Origin: Mariaggregatimicrobium sp964498785
GTDB taxonomy: Bacteria; Zhuqueibacterota; Zhuqueibacteria; Thermofontimicrobiales; Thiofontviventaceae
Reading direction: 5' to 3'
Assembly: GCA_964498785.1 (NCBI GenBank)
Contig: CAZCJL010000075.1
Coordinates: 1-31,572, forward strand
DNA length: 31,572 nt
In this document: positions 1 to 6,579 of the stretch, piece after piece
Numbering within the stretch: position 1 is the first letter of the stretch
Layout of the letters: each line of letters starts with the position of its first letter
Notes under the pieces: generated by a model
What the model saw: only the letters and a program-made list of their open reading frames with translations
Databases searched by the model: none
Told to the model about the DNA's origin: nothing
Made by a program: the position numbers and the translations under genes

Positions 1-55
1 TAAATACGACATCGCGGCAAGCGCCCATATCTACCATAAAATATTGAGAAGATAC
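1..55. repeat. left copy of a 55-bp inverted repeat that bounds the window
   Basis: Bases 1-55 are the reverse complement of 31516-31570, with differences only at positions 13 and 21 (53 of 55 identical). Similarity stops just after the GATAC at 51-55, so this is the inner boundary of the repeat. The outer boundary lies beyond the window. Read outward on the minus strand it contains an open stretch starting ATGGTAGATATGGGC that runs off the end. It is probably a dispersed repeat at which an assembly stopped, although a real element boundary is not excluded. Confidence 0.85.
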
Positions 56-361
56 TATAAGTTTCATTTTTTAGTTTAAATTTTGAAATAGCGTATATCA
101 GGAATTAATCATCGTAAGGTAATGGTTTTAAGAGGTACTTAAAGAAGATTTATTAGAATTGAAAGGTTGAGATTTCCGAAATCCTTAAGACTTCGGAAAT
201 CTGTTCCGGGCTCATCTGGTAAACAAATCACTCTGGTTCGGTTATTTTTGCGCTAAAAAAATGCAGGCCAGTCATCAGTAAATTTATCGCTGATATCAAA
301 TCAAACATCAGTTAATTTATAAGTTACGAACAGAGGAAACAGCCTTCCTTCTTGTTTTATC
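56..361. other. gene-free stretch downstream of glgX
   Basis: This is AT-rich sequence between the end repeat and the 3' end of glgX. The one clear structure is the palindrome at 170-202. I see no credible open reading frame, tRNA or promoter here. Confidence 0.6.
170..202. repeat. palindromic hairpin repeat, copy A
   Basis: The arms AGATTTCCGAA and TTCGGAAATCT pair perfectly over 11 bp. The stem continues inward with one A-C mismatch and two more pairs. Two more members of the family lie at 3322-3356 and 6253-6285. This copy is about 160 bp past the stop codon of glgX. It resembles REP-type intergenic palindromes and could stabilise mRNA 3' ends or act in termination, which is inferred from position only. 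Confidence 0.85.
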
Positions 362-2494
362 CTATTTTGTACTATTTGCTTGCCATAAAACCATCGATCG
401 TGACTCGACGGTTATCTTATCATTTGCATGATATATTGTTTCGGTTTTTTTAAAATTCGTTTGCGTGTCAAATATTTTCTTCCATTTTGATGCATATTGT
501 TCATCCGGAAACGTAAAATCAACCGGTTCATGGTGGGCATTTAACATCAAACAGAAATTATCATCAACTATCTTTTCTCCTTTTGTTCCGGGTGTTCTAA
601 TTCCCTGGCCATTTATAAATATTGTCAGCGATTTTACATGCCCCTGGTTCCAGTCATCATCATTCATTACTTCGCCATTTGTAGTAAACCATTCAATATC
701 ATCTATTTCAGAGCCATGAATCGGTTGCCCCTGAAACCAGCGCCTTCGGTGAAAGACCGGATGCTCTTTACGAAATTTAATAATCTTTTTTGTAAATTCT
801 AACAGATTTTCGTCGGTATGTTCCCAATCGAGCCATGAAATTTCATTATCCTGACAATATGCGTTATTATTGCCTTGCTGGGTTCGTCCCATTTCGTCAC
901 CTGCCAGAAGCATGGGAACTCCTTGTGAAAGAAACAAAGTTGCCAGAAAATTTCGTTTCTGTTTTTCACGAAGTGTATTTATATCCGGATCATCAGTCAG
1001 CCCTTCTGCCCCGCAATTCCATGAACGGTTATGGTCTTCTCCGTCCTGATTGTTTTCGCCATTTGCTTCATTATGTTTTTCATTGTAAGAGACAAGATCG
1101 TTTAGCGTAAAACCATCGTGTGCAGTGATAAAGTTAATGCTGGCAGTGGGCCGGCGGTCACTGGTTTCATAAAGATCGGAACTGCCGGTAAAGCGATAAG
1201 CAAATTCTGCCAGGGTGCGATCCGTGCCGCGCCAATAATCCCGCAAAGTGTCCCTGTACTTGCCGTTCCATTCAGCCCATCCGGGCGGGAAATTACCAAC
1301 CTGATAGCCACCTTCGCCAATGTCCCATGGTTCTGCAATGAGCTTCACCTGCGAAATCACCGGATCCTGATGGATGATATCAAAAAACGATCCCAGTCGA
1401 TCCACATCGTGAAGTTCCCGAGCCAATGCAGAGGCCAGATCAAACCGAAAACCATCGACATGCATTTCCAGAATCCAGTAACGTAAACTATCCATAATGA
1501 GTTGGAGAACATTGGGCTGCATCATGTTTAGAGTATTGCCCGTGCCAGTGTAATCCATATAATAACGGTGATCTTTATCCAGCAGACGGTAATAGGATGC
1601 ATTGTCGATTCCCCGGAAACAGAGAGTTGGTCCCAAATGATTTCCCTCTGCTGTGTGATTGTAAACCACATCCATAATCACTTCAATCCCCGCTTTATGT
1701 AGCGCTTTCACCATTTTCTTAAACTCCCGCACCTGTTCTCCCATGACGCCGGAACCAGTATAGCGCACATCCGGTGCAAAGAAACCAATGGTATTATAAC
1801 CCCAATAATTCGTTAATTTATTCTCGATTAAATGACGATCTGCCACGAACTGCTGCGCAGGCATCAACTCGACCGCAGTAATTCCCAATGATAGCAGATA
1901 ATTGATGATTTCCGGCTGCACAAATCCGGTGTAAGTTCCCTGAAGCTCAGGTGGTATTTTGGGATGTTTTTTCGTTAGTCCCTTGATATGCATCTCGTAA
2001 ATAATACTTTTATGAAATGGAATTCCCGGGGAGGCATCATCTCCCCAATCAAATTCATTGTCGATCACAACGCATTTTGGCAAATAAGATGCACTGTCTT
2101 TTTCATCAAATGAAATATCCTGATCAGAGTGATTCACACTGTAACCAAAAAGTGAGTCATCCCATTGAATATTCCCGGAAATGGCTTTGGCATAAGGGTC
2201 TATCAACAATTTATTTGGATTGAATCGATGACCAATATTCGGTTCATACGGCCCATGCACCCGGTAACCGTAAAGTTGCCCTGGTTTTATCCCCGGAAGA
2301 TAACAATGCCATACATGATTTGTTCGTTCTACTATTTTTACCCGTTGAGATTCATTATCAGTCGACTTGTGATCAAACAGGCACAATTCTACTGCACTCG
2401 CATTTTCTGAAAATAACGCGAAATTAACACCATTGCCATCCCATGCTGCTCCTAACGGATATGGTTTACCCGGACATACGTTTGTATCATCCAT
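362..2494 (-). CDS. glgX: glycogen debranching enzyme GlgX (isoamylase family, GH13)
   Basis: This 710-aa protein would hydrolyse alpha-1,6 branch points in glycogen or phosphorylase limit dextrin in the cytoplasm. An N-terminal CBM48-type domain (GVNFALFSENAS, about residues 23-34) precedes a GH13 barrel. The barrel has all four conserved regions: VVYNHTAEGN near 278, DGFRFDLASAL near 350 with the Asp nucleophile, AEPWDIGEGGYQVGNFP near 387 with the Glu acid/base, and TAHDGFTLNDLVSYNEKHN near 458. Length is normal for GlgX/TreX. The ATG follows a GGAGCAGGAT ribosome binding site. No signal peptide is present. No other glycogen gene lies in the window, and its upstream side is occupied by repeats, so it looks monocistronic. 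The family call is firm; a TreX-like substrate range cannot be excluded. Confidence 0.95.
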   Translation of the reverse strand: MDDTNVCPGKPYPLGAAWDGNGVNFALFSENASAVELCLFDHKSTDNESQRVKIVERTNHVWHCYLPGIKPGQLYGYRVHGPYEPNIGHRFNPNKLLIDPYAKAISGNIQWDDSLFGYSVNHSDQDISFDEKDSASYLPKCVVIDNEFDWGDDASPGIPFHKSIIYEMHIKGLTKKHPKIPPELQGTYTGFVQPEIINYLLSLGITAVELMPAQQFVADRHLIENKLTNYWGYNTIGFFAPDVRYTGSGVMGEQVREFKKMVKALHKAGIEVIMDVVYNHTAEGNHLGPTLCFRGIDNASYYRLLDKDHRYYMDYTGTGNTLNMMQPNVLQLIMDSLRYWILEMHVDGFRFDLASALARELHDVDRLGSFFDIIHQDPVISQVKLIAEPWDIGEGGYQVGNFPPGWAEWNGKYRDTLRDYWRGTDRTLAEFAYRFTGSSDLYETSDRRPTASINFITAHDGFTLNDLVSYNEKHNEANGENNQDGEDHNRSWNCGAEGLTDDPDINTLREKQKRNFLATLFLSQGVPMLLAGDEMGRTQQGNNNAYCQDNEISWLDWEHTDENLLEFTKKIIKFRKEHPVFHRRRWFQGQPIHGSEIDDIEWFTTNGEVMNDDDWNQGHVKSLTIFINGQGIRTPGTKGEKIVDDNFCLMLNAHHEPVDFTFPDEQYASKWKKIFDTQTNFKKTETIYHANDKITVESRSMVLWQANSTK

Positions 2495-2537
2495 AATATC
2501 CTGCTCCCTTAAAATTTAAATTATCGAATGCGATATT

Positions 2538-3026
2538 TTTTAACCTGCATTATTTACAAAACATGCCACAGAGAAACAACAACGTGTGTGCACATTACTT
2601 TTCAAACTGAGTTAAGAAAAATTCGAGTTACTATTGTGTAACCGATCACGGGGTAGAAATTATAGTGTTATAAGTTATTGTAAATATGGAGTGTAATCCC
2701 TTTATGGATTGCACTGCGACGCATAAAGAGCCTGTCCAGGAACTACCCTTGCGAAGGTTTTTCAAAACGGGACAAGCTATTATATATCGATAAAAAAATA
2801 TATGATCATCAATATGTTGTATTCTTGCTAAACCTTCGCAAGGGTTACTCCGGCGTTTATCGAGTTCATGGACACCCTCTAAAGGCGTCGCACTCCAGCT
2901 CTTTAGATATTAAAGAATTCATTATTATTACCCTGTGATCAGCTACACTATTGTTTGCGTAACGTTTTGAAAATAAGAACGCTGTGTACTCTGAGCCGCT
3001 GTGGCTATGAATTTTTCAGGTTAAAA
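2538..3026. mobile_element. palindromic-end MITE-like element, family 1, copy 1 (interrupted)
   Basis: The left end TTTTAACCTG and right end CAGGTTAAAA are perfect 10-bp inverted termini. Inside them lies a looser inverted repeat built on GCCACAG and CTGTGGC. Most of the sequence aligns with 26182-26368, but this copy is split at 2637-2947 by another element. It encodes no protein. Relative to the second copy it lacks about 17 bp after GCCACAGA, which looks like a deletion between two CACAGA repeats. Mobility is inferred from termini and copy number; no transposase is present here. Confidence 0.75.
2637..2947. mobile_element. 311-bp MITE-like insertion, family 2, nested in family 1
   Basis: The termini match the consensus TGTARCYGATCACRGGGTA (19 bp, 16 identical). 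CTATTG flanks it on both sides (2631-2636 and 2948-2953), consistent with a 6-bp target duplication. The other family 1 copy at 26182-26368 runs uninterrupted through this point, so it serves as the empty site. Inside, two long arms, both carrying ACCCTTGCGAAGGTTT, can pair into an imperfect hairpin. The left arm holds an extra small hairpin (GTGTAATCC and GGATTGCAC). There is no coding sequence. It would need a transposase acting in trans. Confidence 0.8.
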
Positions 3027-3394
3027 GATAATTTATAATCGGAATGACTAGTTGAAAATTATGTTTGATTGATTTTTAATGAGTTATCACGGTTCGACTC
3101 TGCTCAGCGCGAAGAATGTATTTCAGTCTGAACGTTGTCCAAGGCTTTTTGTTCAACTGGTTATTCGTATTTATATTATTAAGTTAAAAAACATTTTACA
3201 GAATGTCAATGAAAATGTAGTGAGTCATATTATAAAACAGATGTCAGCAGAATTATGATGAAAAGAATACGAAAAACGAACAAAACGAATATCCGGCAAA
3301 AAAGTCCAAATTTTGATAACACAGATTTCCGAAGTCTCAGAGACTTCGAAAATCTGGTTTAAGTAGTAAAACGATTATTGGTAAGCAAATATTT
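3027..3394. other. gene-free stretch between repeats and the regulator remnant
   Basis: This is AT-rich sequence without a credible open reading frame. It holds the palindrome at 3322-3356. Around 3090-3115 there is a CGGTTCGACTCTGCTCAGCG segment of the kind often seen in decayed intergenic repeats. I see nothing else. Confidence 0.5.
3322..3356. repeat. palindromic hairpin repeat, copy B
   Basis: The arms CAGATTTCCGAAGTCTC and GAGACTTCGAAAATCTG pair over 17 bp with one mismatch and a single-base centre. It belongs to the same family as 170-202 and 6253-6285. It ends 39 bp past the stop codon of the minus-strand regulator remnant, the same distance as copy C from its upstream gene. Confidence 0.85.
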
Positions 3395-4219
3395 TTACAG
3401 AGGCATAACCGGAACACAAATTTCAACAATATGTTTTCCGTCCGGGTGCTCCTCTGGATTGTTCAGACAGATTTCAAAGCTCACGCCATCTGCCGGCTGG
3501 TAACCACTTTCCGGAAACCATCTACCGAAAATTGTATTCCATGCAGCCTGAAATTCATCGCTATTAATTTCAAAATGGCCCACCGCATATTTCCCGCCCG
3601 GAATGACCATTTTGCCGATTTCGCCATCTACTTTTGTTTCCGGCGGGACGCTGACACATACGCTCAGGCGATGCTTGCTTTCATCGGTAATTTCTGGATT
3701 GTCGTGATAGACATTCAGGAGTTTTGTGTCCGGGAATTTTAATAAATCTCTTGGGCCGGCCCAGGTCATTAATTTTTGAATTAAATTTTTAAACAAGTCG
3801 CTGTCTCCTTTATATGGCCCAATATGGCGTACATAAGCGACATGAAGTTCAGGTAAATTTTTGACTTTAATTTCGGCCTGAATTTGATTTTGTGTTTTCA
3901 TGATAATCCTCCATATTTGATTAAAATTTACATCATCAATATAATAAGAGGACATATCAAATTCTTTTCGGTTTTTGCGAATGTGTTGACTTTCCTTGCC
4001 TTCCACTTGACGAATCTTGCTATTTTGATTGTACACTCCTGCGCGCCAGTTACTTGCGCTCATTTTAAATGCTTCTTTAAATGCCCTGGCAAATAGCGCA
4101 GAACCGGAAAACCCGCATTCAAAAGCGATTTCTGTAATCGATTTTTTCCATTGAGCCGCCCGACGTTTGATACAGGGCAGGTCCAAAATTTTCAAAAGCA
4201 AAATCACTATATAATTCAT
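3395..4219 (-). pseudogene. 5'-truncated AraC-family regulator with GyrI-like ligand domain
   Basis: Intact members are about 300-aa regulators with two HTH motifs and a C-terminal GyrI-like small-molecule-binding domain. Here only the second HTH survives (KKSITEIAFECGFSGSALFA, about residues 24-43), followed by the linker and the complete GyrI domain (HVAYVRHIGPYKG, PGGKYAVGHFEI, ending HIVEICVPVMPL). The first 40 or so expected residues are replaced by unrelated sequence (MNYIVILLLKILDLPC). The frame is closed by a TAA just upstream of the first ATG. The block IKRRAAQWKK looks like the usual helix with small deletions. The ATG at 3901 has a perfect GGAGG six bases upstream, so a 168-aa stand-alone GyrI-like protein (3395-3901) could still be made. 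DNA binding by the long form is doubtful. Confidence 0.75.
3901..3912 (-). promoter_or_regulatory. strong internal ribosome binding site and ATG within the AraC/GyrI remnant
   Basis: On the minus strand GGAGG (3912-3908) is followed by a 6-base gap and ATG at 3901, which opens MKTQNQIQAEIKV at the start of the GyrI-like domain. This is better than any site at the 5' end of the open frame. It could be chance, because the bases also encode the linker residues WRII. Confidence 0.5.
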
Positions 4220-4301
4220 CGATTAATTCATTCGGTAAGCTAAACAGTTGGAGAATCACGTCGTGTGCAGCAGTTTCTTTAAAATATCCCAATAAATTAA
4301 C

Positions 4302-4330
4302 TTGATTTAATATAGTGAATTCTTTATATT
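4302..4330 (+). promoter_or_regulatory. sigma70-like promoter for the lipoprotein-GNAT pair
   Basis: TTGATT (4302-4307), a 17-bp spacer and TATATT (4325-4330) lie about 43 bp upstream of the lipoprotein ATG. The leader would be about 35 nt and carries AGGTGG as ribosome binding site. Confidence 0.55.
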
Positions 4331-4372
4331 GAAATAATAATTTTCTGTTAAATATTAATTACAGGTGGCATC

Positions 4373-5005
4373 ATGAAAAAAATAGTTGCCATTTCTCTTC
4401 TGTTGTTGTTCCTGGCATCATGCAATATGAGCGTGAACAAATCAATTCGGATTGAAGATGGCGAAACAGTGAACCACAGTCTGAATACTGTTAATGGCAG
4501 TATTTATATCGGTAATAGCTGTGAAGTTATTGGCGATTGCCGGACAGTAAACGGCAGCATTACTGTCGGGAATAATTCGAGAGTAATCGATCTTACGACG
4601 GTGAACGGATCGATTGCGATTAATAAGAATGTTCATGTTGAAGGAAGTCTGGAATCGGTGAACGGCGATATCCGATGTCAACAAAACGTCTTCATAAATC
4701 GGGGAATTGGAACGATTAATGGGAAAATTGATCTGACAGAAACCACTGTTAAAGAAGATATTACAACGTATAACGGCGATATTACAATAGAAGACAACAG
4801 TACGATTGAGGGTGACATTATTATCAAGAAACCAACAGGGGTTTCCGGTCATAAACGGCGTCTTGACATCCGTATTTTGAGCGGATCTGTTGTGAATGGG
4901 AATATCCTTGTGAAAGAAAAAGATATGAATGTAAAAGTCCATCTGGGCAGTGGTGGCAAGGTGAACGGGAACGCAGAAAACGCAGAAGTTCTGGAGGACA
5001 TTTAA
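4373..5005 (+). CDS. lipoprotein with VNG-repeat beta-solenoid (DUF4097/bactofilin-like)
   Basis: This 210-aa protein has a lipoprotein signal peptide with lipobox LASC (Cys17). The mature protein consists almost entirely of short repeats of the form T-V-N-G-S-I-x-I/V. The Asn-Gly pairs fall at residues 41, 60, 78, 97, 116 and 134, a period of 18-19 residues, followed by looser NGNILV and NGNA units. Alternating hydrophobic residues and a fixed Asn-Gly turn predict a right-handed beta-helix with one rung per repeat, anchored to a membrane. The family resembles DUF4097 and polymer-forming bactofilin-like proteins, and its role is unknown. It sits 18 bp upstream of a GNAT-like gene, apparently in one transcript, and has its own upstream promoter. 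Paired cysteines at 50 and 56 in neighbouring rungs might form a disulfide. Confidence 0.8.
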   Translation: MKKIVAISLLLLFLASCNMSVNKSIRIEDGETVNHSLNTVNGSIYIGNSCEVIGDCRTVNGSITVGNNSRVIDLTTVNGSIAINKNVHVEGSLESVNGDIRCQQNVFINRGIGTINGKIDLTETTVKEDITTYNGDITIEDNSTIEGDIIIKKPTGVSGHKRRLDIRILSGSVVNGNILVKEKDMNVKVHLGSGGKVNGNAENAEVLEDI

Positions 5006-5023
5006 CAAAATCAGGAGGAAAAA

Positions 5024-6214
5024 ATGAACTCACCAAAATCAGCGCCTCTTCAAAATTCTGTGGAAATTATCTCTTTTTCAAACCAAACGAAACAGGCCAG
5101 AAAATTACTGAAACAATTTGTCGATTTTCATTGGAAACATTATGAAAACGATAAAAACTATATTCCGTTGTTGGATTATGAATACCTCGGCCTCAAATTA
5201 ATCGGAATGACCGGTTTTTTTGAGCCGCAAAACAAATTTATGCAATATGCGGATATGCGTTTCTTTTTAGCGAAACGAGACGGTGAAATTGTGGGGCGTT
5301 GTAACGCATTTATCAATCCGCGCCACAACGCACACTGGAAAGATAAAGTTGGTTTTTTCGGCCAGTTCGAATCTATCGATGACCCGTCTGTTACCGCTGC
5401 TTTAGTCGATGCGGCGTCCGGGTGGTTAAAAATCAAAAATATGGACACACTACGAGGTCCTCAAAATTTGCCGGTAAATGAGGCAACACCTGGTTTACTT
5501 ACGGACGGATTTGATACTCGCCCTGTCATTTATTATCAGTACAATAAACCATATTATAAAAATTTGCTTAAAAACGCGGGATTAAAACCGGTGAAGCGGG
5601 TGCTTTCCTGGGAAGTCCCGGTAGACATCGAGGTTGGGGATAAACTTGAAAAGATTTCCCTGAATCTTCAAAAACGGTTCAATGTGAAAGTCGAAACCTG
5701 GGATCAGCGACCGCTTAATGTTCGCAAGAGGGAGATGCTCGAAATTTATAATGAAGCGTGGAGTGAAAATTTTGGTTTCGTCCCTTTTGATAAAAACGAA
5801 TTTGAAGCAATCATCGATGATTTGCAGTTAATTATTGATAAAGGACTTTTCATTTTCATTTATATAAATGACAAGCCAGCCGGATTTTTTGGTGGAGTCC
5901 CCAATATTACCGAAAGAATGGAGCCATCAGGCTTCTGCCGACGCTGCGAATTGTTGCGTGCCGCGAAAATGTTGCTGACGAAAAATATGGTCAAAGGCTT
6001 CCGACTGGGATACATGGGCGTGAAAAGCGAGTTTCGAAATCTTGGGCTATCTGCATTGATGTTGTGGCATCAACAGAAATATGCCGAAAAGAAAGGATAC
6101 GAATATTGTGACGCCGGATGGGTTTTGGAAGACAATTACAATGTCATTCGGTTGATAGATATGATCGGCGCTGATTCTTCGAAAACGTATACTATTTTTG
6201 AAAAGCCAATTTAA
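5024..6214 (+). CDS. GNAT-superfamily acetyltransferase-like protein (YghO-like)
   Basis: This is a 396-aa soluble protein with no signal peptide. An N-terminal half carrying FVDFHWKHYENDKNYIPLL and LRGPQNLPVNEATPGLL is typical of the YghO-like family often annotated simply as N-acetyltransferase. The C-terminal half has a GNAT fold with the acyl-CoA loop in variant form (VKSEFRNLGLSALML, about residues 332-346). The substrate is unknown. The start has a near-consensus AGGAGG ribosome binding site 6 bases upstream, and the gene follows the lipoprotein by 18 bp, so co-transcription is likely. A palindromic repeat lies 39 bp past the stop. The superfamily is clear, but catalytic activity on a defined substrate is not. 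Confidence 0.8.
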   Translation: MNSPKSAPLQNSVEIISFSNQTKQARKLLKQFVDFHWKHYENDKNYIPLLDYEYLGLKLIGMTGFFEPQNKFMQYADMRFFLAKRDGEIVGRCNAFINPRHNAHWKDKVGFFGQFESIDDPSVTAALVDAASGWLKIKNMDTLRGPQNLPVNEATPGLLTDGFDTRPVIYYQYNKPYYKNLLKNAGLKPVKRVLSWEVPVDIEVGDKLEKISLNLQKRFNVKVETWDQRPLNVRKREMLEIYNEAWSENFGFVPFDKNEFEAIIDDLQLIIDKGLFIFIYINDKPAGFFGGVPNITERMEPSGFCRRCELLRAAKMLLTKNMVKGFRLGYMGVKSEFRNLGLSALMLWHQQKYAEKKGYEYCDAGWVLEDNYNVIRLIDMIGADSSKTYTIFEKPI

Positions 6215-6252
6215 ATGGGAAACATGAGAAGGGATTCTGAATACGCGTCAAT

Positions 6253-6285
6253 AGATTTCCGAAATCTTAAAGATTTCGGAAATCT
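6253..6285. repeat. palindromic hairpin repeat, copy C
   Basis: This is a perfect palindrome with 15-bp arms AGATTTCCGAAATCT and AGATTTCGGAAATCT around a TAA loop. It is the cleanest of the three copies. It starts 39 bp after the stop of the GNAT-like gene. It has no T-run directly after the stem, so it is not a classical intrinsic terminator. Confidence 0.9.
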
Positions 6286-6514
6286 TGTTGCATTTAATAT
6301 GTACTGTCAGACGTGAAAAAAATATTCAAATTTAAATAGATCGGTTTGGCAGATGATTTTTATATCAGCCATCTGACATTATAATTTTAAAACCCACTAA
6401 CGCTTTTTCCGCCTTGATTACCTTTACGCTTGATTTGAAAAATCAAATCTCTCCGCATGACCAGATAAATTTAATAAGCTTTTGTATTTTCAGAATTCAT
6501 CTCCGCTTTTTAAG

Positions 6515-6543
6515 TTGTTTTTACAAGAAATTTTTAGTATTTT
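6515..6543 (+). promoter_or_regulatory. possible sigma70-like promoter of the histidine kinase
   Basis: TTGTTT (6515-6520), a 17-bp spacer and TATTTT (6538-6543) lie 36 bp upstream of the kinase ATG. The surroundings are AT-rich, so a chance match is possible. The start itself has no clear ribosome binding site. Confidence 0.4.
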
Positions 6544-6579
6544 ATGGATTAAATTCAAACTAAAGATAATTCAAAAGCA

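Larger units (their letters stand above)
6215..6579. other. gene-free stretch upstream of the histidine kinase
   Basis: It holds the palindrome at 6253-6285, a weak hairpin (GATTTG and CAAATC around 6432-6450) and the probable kinase promoter at 6515-6543. No credible open reading frame or RNA gene is visible. Confidence 0.5.

Noticed and set aside
835..1486. Plus-strand open frames opposite glgX (for example 835-1110 and 1118-1486)
   Set aside because: They lie in the shadow of a full-length glgX with all catalytic motifs, show no domain or ribosome binding site, and have unlikely composition.
2637..2947. The nested insertion as a small RNA gene or riboswitch
   Set aside because: Terminal inverted repeats, a 6-bp target duplication and an empty-site copy explain it as a transposed element; no promoter or terminator is evident.
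4220..4372. Open minus-strand stretch upstream of the AraC remnant in a different frame (reading ETAAHDVILQLF and onward)
   Set aside because: I tested it as a frameshifted first HTH, but it shows no AraC-like helices. It also overlaps the probable lipoprotein promoter.
170..6285. The three palindromes as a dispersed CRISPR or attC array
   Set aside because: They are kilobases apart with genes between them, have no spacers or integrase, and form simple hairpins.
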